DNA of 10,348 nt from Cyanobacteria bacterium UBA8803 (GCA_003505715.1 DNXU01000165.1:6977-17324); one strand, 5' to 3'; shown: positions 1 through 7,661, counted from the first letter of the stretch. Numbers and translations are program-made. The notes: generated from the sequence alone by a model not told the origin.

Positions 1-50
1 AGCGCAGTCGAAACCCGCCCTGCTCTGTCATTTGGGGAATGGGTTTACTT

Positions 51-3000
51 TTACTCCCCAATGCCGTCACAGAGATGGCGATCGCTTTGTTTAACATTGG
101 GGTTTCTCTTCAGATAATCTCGTACCTGGTTGCAACCCCGCTCCAGTAATTTGTCTAGCTCAAAACTCCAAACTGAGACTGAGCTATTAAAATTCCCAGG
201 GAGAGCGAGCGCAGCAATTGTCTTACCATCTGGACTAAAACTAACTTTTCTCATGCCAAAGTTTGAGTAGATTTTCAGGGGTGAATTACCGTGGCGGTTC
301 CAGAGTATCACCTCCCTCTCACTGGCTGAGGCAATAAATTTGCTGTCGCGGCTGAAACTAATGCTCAGCACATTATTACTATGCCCCTTGAGAGTATTAA
401 GTGGAGTACCGTCAAGTTTCCAGAGTTTTAGGGTGTCGTCATTACTAGCAGTGGCAATGAGTTGACCATCTGGACTGAAACGCACATCATTCACCTCATC
501 GCTATGCAGTAGGGGTTTAGAAGAATGAGGAGTACCGTCACGGTTCCAGAGTTTGACCGTTCTGTCCTTACTAGCAGTGGCAATAAGTTGACTATCTGGG
601 CTGAAACTTACACTCGTCACAGCCTTTGCTTGTTCTATAGAGGTTGTAGTTTTAATCAGGTTGCCATCACGGCTCCAGAGTTTTACCGTCTTGTCCTCAC
701 TAGCTGAAGCAAGTAGTCCACCATCGGGGCTAAAACTTAAGACTGTTACCCGATCTTTATGTCCTTTCAGGATTTTGGGAGGTAGTGTTTCTGTGTCTTT
801 CCTATCCTCAGGATGCCAAAGTTTGATAACGTCAACTTGAGCAACTGTGGCAATGGTTTGACCGTCGGGACTCCAATTGAGGCCAGTTAACCTGTTGCCA
901 TTTTCATGGAAGGATTTTAGTGGCTGACCATCAAGGCTCCAGAGTTTGACGGTGTTGCCTTTAACGGCGGCAATAGTTTGTCCATTGGGGCTGAAACTCA
1001 AGCCTGCTGTTTCATTAGGATCTACATCTTCCTCATCATTAGATTGAAATTCCGCTTTTAGGTCTATAGTCTTGAACGCCCGATCGCCACCATCACGCCT
1101 CCAGAGTTTGACAATGTTGTCATTACTGTAGGAAGCAATGGTCTGACCATCTGCACTAAAACTAACGTTCATGACCCAATCGTTATTCCCTGTGAGAGTG
1201 CGCAGCAGGCTACCATCACGCCTCCAGAGTTTGACAGTTTTGTCATCACTGGCTGTAGCGATCGTCTGGCCATCAGAGCTGAAATTCACATCCTCAACAT
1301 CATTGTTATGCTCTTTGAGGGTTTGAAGTAACTTACCGTTCAGGCTCCACAGTTTGGCTGTGTCATCGTAACTAGCTGTAGCGATTGTTTGACCATCAGG
1401 ACTAAAACGTAGCGCCGTAATCCTTTCCTTATGATCTTTGAGGGTGCCAAGTTCCCGACCATCACGCCTCCAAAGTTTGACAGTGTTATCCTCACCGACT
1501 GTAGCAATCGTTTGGCTATCGGGACTGAAACTTACCAATGGAATTCCACTGCCATTCTCATTCAAGGTCTTAATTTCTTTACCGTCACTGCTCCAGAGTT
1601 TAAAAATAGCTTTAACGGAGTTGTATTGTTGCTCGCTGTTACTTACACTGACAAGGAGTTGACCATCAGGGCTGAATTGGACGCTCGTCACATCACCGTT
1701 CTGTCTCTTCAAAGTACGAAACAGGTGACCCTCACGATTCCAAAGTCTTACTGTATTATCTTCACTAGCAGTAGCAATAGTTTGACTGTCACTACTGAAA
1801 CTGATGCTAGTAATATTATCGTTATGCTCTTCCTGCCCCTTCAAGGTATTAAGCAGGCGACCCTCTCGGCTCCAGATTTTGACTACGTCTTCAGTACTGG
1901 CTGAGGCAATAGTCTGACCATCAGGACTAAGAGTTACATCGGCACTATAACTGGGAAGGGTTAACCAGGAAGTGTTATTGTCATCACGCTGCCAGAGTTG
2001 GACGGCATCATCATTTGCTGTAACAATAGTCTGACTATCTTTGCTGAAAGTAAGGCTAGTGGTTCCCTTATTTTCTACAGTCGTTAAATCCCTACGCTCA
2101 AGGTTCCAAAGTTTCACCGTATTGTCCTGACTCGCCGAAGCCAGAAGCTTACCGTCGGGGCTAAAACTGAGGCTAGTGACATCCGAGCTATGTCCAGGGA
2201 GGTATAAGTTCAAGCCCTCATTTGTAAGTAGTATTACTGAGTTTCCATCGTATCCAGCAAACATCTGGCTATTGGCGCTGAAAGTAGCCCAAGAAAATCC
2301 ATATTGAACAGTTATGGTTTTGATTAAAGTGCCGTCAGTACTCCAACTTTCTATAGCACCATCATGAACAGCAGTGATGGTCTTGCCATCAGGACTGAAA
2401 CTGATATTGCTAACATTCACGATATCGTTACCATCAGCAGTTTTAATAGTTCGTATTTCTTGGCCGTTGTAATTCCATAGTTTGAAGCTTTTGCCATCGC
2501 TAGAAGCAATTGTTTTACCATCAGGGCTGATACTCAGGCTAATAACAGCATCGCTATGTCCCTTAAAGGTAGCGATCTTGTTACCGTCAATACTCCAGAG
2601 TATCGCTGTTTTGTCCTCACTACCTGTGGCCATAGTTTTGCCATTCTGGCTAAAACTGATGCTCCTAACAGTATCGTTATGCCCTGGCAAGGTTTTGAGC
2701 AGTTGGCCATCACGCCTCCAGAGTTTCACAGTTTTATCCTCACTCCCAGAAGCAATAATTTCTCCATTGGGGCTAAAACTGATACTGGTAACAGACTTAG
2801 TATGACCGTTGGCAATAGTTAAGGATAGAGTGCCGTCCGGCTTCCACAGTTTCACACTTTTATCCTTACTACCAGTGGCAATTAGCTGACCATCTGGACT
2901 GAAACTCACGCAGTTAACGCCATCGTTATGCCCTTCTAAACGGTTGACCTCTCTCACTCCGTAAACAGCCTGTTGTAGGTTTGCCAAAACTTGCATCCGG

Positions 3001-5885
3001 GTATTATCTTCTACCCCAAACCATGTTCGTTTCAATTGTTTCCCGACTCTTAAACCATCAAGCAGTGCCTCTAAGCCTTTACCTGAAGCAAAGTAGGCTT
3101 CTGAAGAAAAATTGAGTAACCTCAGTTGAGTATTGGTTTTGCTAAATGTCGCCTGTACTCCAAATACAATAGCTAGAACAGCCAGAACTGTCATGACAGC
3201 TCCTCCAGTAATAGCAGTGTTCAATTGCCGTTTCAAAACCCGCTGGAGTTCCGCTTCCGTTTGCTTGCGTTGCTCTCGTTCTTTTTTGAGTTCCGCTAAG
3301 GTATCAGCTCCTCGGCGTTGGCGAATAAATGCTACTAGATAATCGTGAACGATTTGATAGCGGTTAGCGGGAACTTCTGGTAACAGAAAAACCAACCCGG
3401 ATTTAACGAAAATCTCTAAAACCAAATTAAGTTTTTCCGTCGTGACAGCTAAGTCTGTACTGAGAGCATTTAACTCTTTTGCCAATTCAGCATGAGTTTT
3501 AAGGGGACGGGTATTATTTTCATCGGTAAGCAAATACAAAATCACTTCGGCTAATTTTTGATTTCCTTCACCACAGTCTTTAACGACTTCCTCCAGGTAG
3601 CGCTGTACCAGTTTTTCTTTGGGGCCTCGTTCCTGATACTTGGTTAGAGTGGCGATCGCTTCTGTTTGCATTTGGGCACCAATGACCTGCAACTCAATCG
3701 GGCGCACTTCTCCCAAGTCTCCAGCCAAATCTTTGACCAGCTCATCAATTAAGGCATCATCCATATAAAACTGAGAGCGAACTGTCAAGCTATGAATTAA
3801 CTCTTTGGCAGCTTCTGGTTGCAGATTGCCCAAACGATAGAGAATATTTTTGCCGAGAATATCTTTGTTGACAACCGAACTATTTATCCTATTTACAGCT
3901 AATAAGTAATGAAGATAGTCTTCCCGCAAAGATAGGATGATTTTAAGATTAGTAATCTTTAGGCACTCTTCAAGAAAATTCAAAAATATTTCTTGTCGCT
4001 TTGGCTCAGAGCAAACAAAGAAAAATTCTTCAAACTGGTCAAAAATCAGAATGGTGAGTAAGTTGCGCTCCTCATTAGCGTGCAATTCGGTAATAAGACT
4101 CGCTGGAGAATCGGGGATAGCGGACAAGCTCATGCCTTTTTGGTCAAGCTCTTGAGCCATAATTTGACCCAGTTCCTTCGGCCAATCGTTATAAACTCGC
4201 AAAGGGATGGCGAAAATATCGCTAGTTCCACTACTCTTTTTCAATTTGAGCGCAGGAATTAAACCAGCATTAACCAGAGAACTTTTACCTACTCCTGATA
4301 AGCCGTGAATAACTGTAACTTGTTGGTGAGTGCTTTCAATTCGACTAATCAGGTTATCAACATCTTGTTTGCGACCAGAAGCAATAATTTCTTGAGAAAC
4401 TGTTTCCAGTTCTTCGGTTTGAGTTAGCACTCCCTTCGCCTGCCGTTGAGACTGCAATCTGCCAGCGCCGATGAAAGCACGAAAACCAAACTGCTGCTCG
4501 ATAGAGCGTCGCTCTTGTTTGACCTCAAAAGCATCTCGATAGCAGTGCTGATCGAGGTAGAGCGATCGCAGTTCTACCAAGATCTCAATATAACGCTGGG
4601 GATTGTCACTAGGATCTAGTGATTTCGCCCGGTTGAGGCTATTAATTGCCTCCTCAACTTCCCCTAATTGCCGTTGCGATCGCGCTAGTAAGAGTAAATA
4701 CCAACCCCGCTCCCGTTGCTGATCTGCGGCTACCTCGGCTAAAGTAGCGATCGCTTTCTGAGCTAAGGCTTTTGCTGCTTTAAGATTGTGCTTTTGTAGG
4801 GCTACTTCTGCTAAAAAACCATAATCTCTGGCTCGCTGCACCGACGTACCATGAATTTCATGTAGCTGCTGAGATTTTTGAGCCAATATCTCTAATTCAT
4901 CCCAATTTTCTAAGTGCCGCAGTACCTCACCGAGATGACTGATAAACTTAGCGACTAAATGGGGTTGCTGACTCTCCTCAAAAACCACAAGGGTTTGCTG
5001 GAAATCATCTCTAGCCTTCTTGTAGTAGCCAAGGCGATCGGCTTTATGGAGTTCAGCTTTGCGGTAATAACACAGCCCCCGATGAAAGAGTACCACCCCA
5101 GCTCTCAGTCTGAGATTTTGGCTGCGGTTCTCCTGCTCTGTTCCTGGCTGCTGCCAAAACGCCAGACTTGTTGCGTAGTAGGTTAAAGCCTCATCAATTT
5201 GATCTTTGGCGTAGGCATCTCGACCCCGCACAAATTGCAAGCAAGCTTCTAGATCGGGCGTTAATTTCTGACCGTAGCGATCTAAATCTCTTAACGCCGC
5301 ATCCAATTCTAAGCGATAGTGAGGATCGAAAATGGCTTCATTGGGCAGAAAATCTTCACCCTCAGCCTCTAAAACCGCTAAAAATACTCGCTTAGCTTTC
5401 TGTCGAAGTACAGCCAGCAGTTCATCGGGAGCGATCGCAAATTCTGTCAAAGTTCCCCAACTCTTAAAATCCGGTGCCAAGCGAGTCAACTTCCGCGAAA
5501 TCTCATCATCGATCCACAACACCAAGGGGAAGGGGCAATTTTTACGAAACTCTTCCCTTACCGAGTTCATAGAGGTGAGGAGATGATCTATATCACTCAC
5601 GCCATCCAAGCCACAAACCATCACGGCAGATGGCATCTCATCCCCCAGTTGTTGTCTAATCGTAGAATAGAGTTTCTGCACAGGCGGTTTCAGGAGAATT
5701 TCCCGAATGGGGACAGAACAGATTTCTCGCAACCGCTGTATCATTTGCTTTCGCAAAGCTGTGTAGTTACAGCGAGCAAAAATCAGGGAAAATTGCCCCT
5801 CAGACATTTCAATCGCCCAAGCCAACTCTTGCAACGACTGTTCGTTATGGGGGAGATTGCCAGCTGAGGAATTTCCTGTACTCAT
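51..5885 (-). CDS. Giant TPR-STAND NTPase-WD40 repeat protein (NLR-like)
   Basis: Predicted signal-transducing STAND NTPase. A repeat sensor would control nucleotide-dependent oligomerisation; the ligand and output are unknown. Numbering counts from a GTG at 5888, but ATG 5885 (giving 1944 aa) is preferred because an AAAGGAG ribosome site ends 8 bases before it. Visible order: an uncharacterised domain at about 20-180 with the conserved-looking block PFPLVLWIDDE then LAPDFKSW and no Walker A; about six TPR-like helical repeats at 211-475; an nSTAND1-like NTPase with Walker A GLSGVGKSS (529-537) and Walker B ILIFDQFEEF (613-622); a winged-helix-like end RYQIVHDYLVAFIR (843-856); a charged helix 861-890; one hydrophobic segment about 893-914; about 22 WD40 blades 985-1909; and a tail with LLERGCNQVRDYL that recurs in cyanobacterial WD40 proteins as I recall them. 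It lies 41 bases downstream of the ATPase gene, so co-transcription is likely. The domain calls are firm; a defence role is inference only. Confidence 0.93.
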   Translation of the reverse strand: MSTGNSSAGNLPHNEQSLQELAWAIEMSEGQFSLIFARCNYTALRKQMIQRLREICSVPIREILLKPPVQKLYSTIRQQLGDEMPSAVMVCGLDGVSDIDHLLTSMNSVREEFRKNCPFPLVLWIDDEISRKLTRLAPDFKSWGTLTEFAIAPDELLAVLRQKAKRVFLAVLEAEGEDFLPNEAIFDPHYRLELDAALRDLDRYGQKLTPDLEACLQFVRGRDAYAKDQIDEALTYYATSLAFWQQPGTEQENRSQNLRLRAGVVLFHRGLCYYRKAELHKADRLGYYKKARDDFQQTLVVFEESQQPHLVAKFISHLGEVLRHLENWDELEILAQKSQQLHEIHGTSVQRARDYGFLAEVALQKHNLKAAKALAQKAIATLAEVAADQQRERGWYLLLLARSQRQLGEVEEAINSLNRAKSLDPSDNPQRYIEILVELRSLYLDQHCYRDAFEVKQERRSIEQQFGFRAFIGAGRLQSQRQAKGVLTQTEELETVSQEIIASGRKQDVDNLISRIESTHQQVTVIHGLSGVGKSSLVNAGLIPALKLKKSSGTSDIFAIPLRVYNDWPKELGQIMAQELDQKGMSLSAIPDSPASLITELHANEERNLLTILIFDQFEEFFFVCSEPKRQEIFLNFLEECLKITNLKIILSLREDYLHYLLAVNRINSSVVNKDILGKNILYRLGNLQPEAAKELIHSLTVRSQFYMDDALIDELVKDLAGDLGEVRPIELQVIGAQMQTEAIATLTKYQERGPKEKLVQRYLEEVVKDCGEGNQKLAEVILYLLTDENNTRPLKTHAELAKELNALSTDLAVTTEKLNLVLEIFVKSGLVFLLPEVPANRYQIVHDYLVAFIRQRRGADTLAELKKEREQRKQTEAELQRVLKRQLNTAITGGAVMTVLAVLAIVFGVQATFSKTNTQLRLLNFSSEAYFASGKGLEALLDGLRVGKQLKRTWFGVEDNTRMQVLANLQQAVYGVREVNRLEGHNDGVNCVSFSPDGQLIATGSKDKSVKLWKPDGTLSLTIANGHTKSVTSISFSPNGEIIASGSEDKTVKLWRRDGQLLKTLPGHNDTVRSISFSQNGKTMATGSEDKTAILWSIDGNKIATFKGHSDAVISLSISPDGKTIASSDGKSFKLWNYNGQEIRTIKTADGNDIVNVSNISFSPDGKTITAVHDGAIESWSTDGTLIKTITVQYGFSWATFSANSQMFAGYDGNSVILLTNEGLNLYLPGHSSDVTSLSFSPDGKLLASASQDNTVKLWNLERRDLTTVENKGTTSLTFSKDSQTIVTANDDAVQLWQRDDNNTSWLTLPSYSADVTLSPDGQTIASASTEDVVKIWSREGRLLNTLKGQEEHNDNITSISFSSDSQTIATASEDNTVRLWNREGHLFRTLKRQNGDVTSVQFSPDGQLLVSVSNSEQQYNSVKAIFKLWSSDGKEIKTLNENGSGIPLVSFSPDSQTIATVGEDNTVKLWRRDGRELGTLKDHKERITALRFSPDGQTIATASYDDTAKLWSLNGKLLQTLKEHNNDVEDVNFSSDGQTIATASDDKTVKLWRRDGSLLRTLTGNNDWVMNVSFSADGQTIASYSNDNIVKLWRRDGGDRAFKTIDLKAEFQSNDEEDVDPNETAGLSFSPNGQTIAAVKGNTVKLWSLDGQPLKSFHENGNRLTGLNWSPDGQTIATVAQVDVIKLWHPEDRKDTETLPPKILKGHKDRVTVLSFSPDGGLLASASEDKTVKLWSRDGNLIKTTTSIEQAKAVTSVSFSPDSQLIATASKDRTVKLWNRDGTPHSSKPLLHSDEVNDVRFSPDGQLIATASNDDTLKLWKLDGTPLNTLKGHSNNVLSISFSRDSKFIASASEREVILWNRHGNSPLKIYSNFGMRKVSFSPDGKTIAALALPGNFNSSVSVWSFELDKLLERGCNQVRDYLKRNPNVKQSDRHLCDGIGE
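162..2938 (-). repeat. WD40-encoding tandem repeat array, about 22 units
   Basis: The 3' half of the giant gene is an array of units averaging about 42 codons (about 126 bases). Each codes for a variant of SFSPDGQTIATAS, then a D-K/N-TVKLW strand and a turn such as RRDG. I count 22 blades by eye; 21 would make three seven-bladed propellers, so the exact grouping is open. Some units are close at the DNA level: a 25-base stretch at 1089-1113 recurs identically at 1212-1236, with one mismatch at 1458-1482 and two at 2706-2730. Blades 5 and 6 (about 2270-2440) are degenerate. One blade near 1020-1060 carries an acidic insertion (SNDEEDVDPNE). Confidence 0.9.
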
Positions 5886-5893
5886 CACTTCAA

Positions 5894-5900
5894 CTCCTTT
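5894..5900 (-). promoter_or_regulatory. Ribosome binding site AAAGGAG of the giant STAND gene
   Basis: Read on the minus strand, AAAGGAG is followed by TTGAA, GTG and ATG. The spacing is 5 bases to the GTG at 5888 and 8 bases to the ATG at 5885. The second spacing and the stronger start codon favour the ATG, so the protein would begin MSTGNSS. Confidence 0.65.
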
Positions 5901-5926
5901 AGCTTGTTATCGCTCTATCCGCCCCC

Positions 5927-7354
5927 TCATTCGTGTAATTCCTTCGCATCTGCCAAAATGGGATTGATATCAAACCAAGTTTCCTGAGAGTAGCGGTACT
6001 CATAGACGAACATACTGCGGATTAAGGTTTGGTATCCGTCATCTCCCGCTACTTTTTTTTGTTTGGCGACTTGCCGCAGCAAACCCCACTCATAATCGGT
6101 AATTGCTAAGAGTTGCTCGTTGCGATAGAGTCGAATCACTTCTTCGAGAACTTGCCGAGAAATAGGTAGTCCCCTTTGCTTTTTAATCGCATCGTTGAGC
6201 AGCCGCAGCAAATTCCGCACATGACCGCCACTAATCAGGCACAAGCGATCTAAAGTCTCGGGACTATCAAAAATTTCGCTAATTTTGCCCAGCCGCTGAG
6301 GCTCATCCATATCTGGAAAAGCTCTCGCTAGCACCATTTGTCGCAGCAGTGCCATCCCCTCATCGCACTTACTTCCATCTGACAACTGTACTGGCACCAT
6401 TGGCAGTACCTGGGGATTCACCATAAATCGCTGGGTCAGAGTGTTAAAGTCATTAGAGAACCTTAACCCTAGGGGCATAGTATAAATCAGATGACAGTTG
6501 AGTCCCCGTAACTGCTCGCCCCGGTCTACAAATAAATATTCTTGTTGGGGGCGTCCCCCCGCCTTCGCCGTGCTATCTACTCTGTCAAGATTATCAACGA
6601 TCGCGACAATGCCGCTTTTTTGATATTGCTTCAGCTTCTCCCGCGCTGGTTCTAGCAGTTCGGCGTTAATCAGTTCCAAAATATTATTGGTGCGCGGCTC
6701 TAGATAAGCTCTTAACTTACTGCGCAGATCTGGACTCGCTTTTGCCTTTGCCGATATCTTGCCAATACCAGAGACTATAAAGGAGAGTCCCTCCTCACTA
6801 CTCGCTTTAACTTGACCTATCCCTGGCAGCCCAAATTCAGTAGAGAACTTACCTTCAGTGCTAGCTGCGACTTTTCCTACACCCATCACATTAGCTTCAG
6901 CCGAAAGCTGAATTTCCGTCTGCAACACCTTGGCAGCACCTTTAAGTAAATCTTTGAGTCCTTTAGGTTCGGCAAGTTGTATTTTTTCCAGGTTCTCCAG
7001 ACTTTCACTCACCCGACGTGCGATCGCCAACAAAATATCGCCGACATCCACATCCCCCATTTCCAGGTCTTGAGAGGACTCGAAGTAAACCACATGAAAG
7101 CCTTCTCTTTCTAAGTCTGCCTTTAGCCGCAATAACTCCGTAGACTTGCCACAACCGATATGTCCGGTAAACAACTGGCAGCTACGGTCATCTGACGACC
7201 AAATCGTGATATTATCCCTCAAATCTTCGATAATTTGACCGCCCCGCACCGAGGAGAAATCAATGTAATATTTTTGGTCTTCGGTGGCATTATCCACAAA
7301 TAAGGTTTTGCCCGGGTTCGTGGCTTGAAAAAATTTCTTTAAATCCAGGGTCAT
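5927..7354 (-). CDS. AAA-type P-loop ATPase, partner of the STAND protein
   Basis: Predicted cytoplasmic ATPase of 475 aa starting at an ATG. No Shine-Dalgarno is visible upstream, as is common in cyanobacteria. Walker A is GHIGCGKST (64-72) and Walker B is IVAIVDNLD (249-257). An SGGHVRNLLRLL segment (375-386) resembles the sensor-2/helical lid region of AAA-type switch ATPases. The C-terminal 100 residues look like a winged-helix region (ITDYEWGLLRQVAK onward). Between the Walker motifs sits an unusual Gly/Ala/Ser/Lys-rich insert (about 150-207) with three echoes of G-[VI]-G-[KQ]-[VI] at 158, 178 and 196. There is no transmembrane segment and no nuclease, protease or TIR motif that I can see. 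It is the first gene of the two-gene unit, and the 41-base gap to the next start suggests translation from one mRNA. The ATPase fold is secure; the role as regulator or co-receptor of the giant protein is inferred from position. Confidence 0.88.
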   Translation of the reverse strand: MTLDLKKFFQATNPGKTLFVDNATEDQKYYIDFSSVRGGQIIEDLRDNITIWSSDDRSCQLFTGHIGCGKSTELLRLKADLEREGFHVVYFESSQDLEMGDVDVGDILLAIARRVSESLENLEKIQLAEPKGLKDLLKGAAKVLQTEIQLSAEANVMGVGKVAASTEGKFSTEFGLPGIGQVKASSEEGLSFIVSGIGKISAKAKASPDLRSKLRAYLEPRTNNILELINAELLEPAREKLKQYQKSGIVAIVDNLDRVDSTAKAGGRPQQEYLFVDRGEQLRGLNCHLIYTMPLGLRFSNDFNTLTQRFMVNPQVLPMVPVQLSDGSKCDEGMALLRQMVLARAFPDMDEPQRLGKISEIFDSPETLDRLCLISGGHVRNLLRLLNDAIKKQRGLPISRQVLEEVIRLYRNEQLLAITDYEWGLLRQVAKQKKVAGDDGYQTLIRSMFVYEYRYSQETWFDINPILADAKELHE

Positions 7355-7416
7355 AACAACACCAATTTAATTTCCGCAATGGAACTCACAGAACTTAATT
7401 ACAATCCGTTGAGTAT

Positions 7417-7440
7417 CTCCCCCCTTTCTTTGGGGGCGAG
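7417..7440. other. Strong GC-rich hairpin in the ATPase 5' leader region
   Basis: CTC plus CCCCC (7417-7424) pairs with GGGGG (7432-7436) and GAG (7438-7440), with one bulged C at 7437 and a TTTCTTT loop. No T-run follows on either strand, so it is not a typical intrinsic terminator. It lies 63 bases upstream of the ATPase start and would be transcribed in that gene's leader if the promoter lies near 7564. C-run/G-run hairpins of this kind recur in cyanobacterial intergenic DNA, so it may be a dispersed repeat. Confidence 0.5.
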
Positions 7441-7563
7441 TCCGTGTCCTACTGAAGTCAAGGCCATCGACAAGGAACAAGAGCGCGATTGATATGGGAG
7501 CTAGGAAAAGCAGGAGTGAGTTGTGGAGATAGTCTAGGGTTGAAATTACCGAAGCAGTAGAAA

Positions 7564-7590
7564 ATTATAGATTTTTATACGCAGTATAAA
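7564..7590 (-). promoter_or_regulatory. Candidate promoter with dyad operator for the ATPase-STAND unit
   Basis: On the minus strand a perfect -10 hexamer, TATAAT, occupies 7564-7569. Directly upstream is a perfect 7-bp dyad, TTTATAC-GCA-GTATAAA (7574-7590), filling the spacer and reaching the -35 zone, where no good TTGACA match exists (about TATTTA). A weak -35 with a dyad in the spacer fits a regulated promoter. It would give a leader of about 200 bases that includes the 7417-7440 hairpin. A/T-rich DNA yields such hexamers by chance, so confidence is limited. Confidence 0.3.
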
Positions 7591-7596
7591 TAACTT

Positions 7597-7606
7597 TATC
7601 ATGATA
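7597..7606. repeat. Perfect palindrome TATCATGATA next to a T-run
   Basis: This 10-base perfect palindrome lies 6 bases beyond the 7574-7590 dyad and is followed on the plus strand by G and six Ts (7608-7613). It could be a second operator half-site pair. The stem has no loop and is too A/T-rich to be a convincing terminator. Confidence 0.35.
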
Positions 7607-7632
7607 GTTTTTTCTGACACAAGCAATAGATG

Positions 7633-7661
7633 TTAACAAAGTGTAATCTCTGCTATAGAAT
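7633..7661 (+). promoter_or_regulatory. Candidate sigma70-type promoter for the YidD-like gene
   Basis: TTAACA at 7633-7638 (5 of 6 to TTGACA) and TAGAAT at 7656-7661 (5 of 6 to TATAAT) are separated by exactly 17 bases. Transcription would start near 7668, giving a leader of about 170 bases before the ATG at 7841. It is the best -35/-10 pair I found in the gap. Confidence 0.42.

Noticed and set aside
11..46. AAACCC and GGGTTT inverted repeat just downstream of the giant gene's stop codon, a possible terminator.
   Set aside because: The stem is only 6 bp with a 24-base loop, and no T-run follows on the minus strand.
525..2822. Several plus-strand open frames of 60-160 codons opposite the WD40 region.
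   Set aside because: They are repetitive antisense readings of the WD40 units, carry no independent domain, and recur with the repeat period.
162..2938. Regular repeats that might suggest a CRISPR array.
   Set aside because: The units are in-frame coding WD40 blades of about 126 bases that diverge throughout, with no constant repeat and unique spacer pattern.
3133..5867. Plus-strand frames of 60-94 codons opposite the NTPase, TPR and N-terminal domains.
   Set aside because: Shadow frames of a well-supported minus-strand gene, without ribosome sites or recognisable motifs.
7370..7564. A 65-codon open stretch on the minus strand ending 12 bases before the ATPase start, with a hydrophobic part then a basic part.
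   Set aside because: There is no ATG or GTG and only a mid-frame TTG without a ribosome site. It overlaps the hairpin and an equally open plus-strand frame, so chance is the simpler reading.
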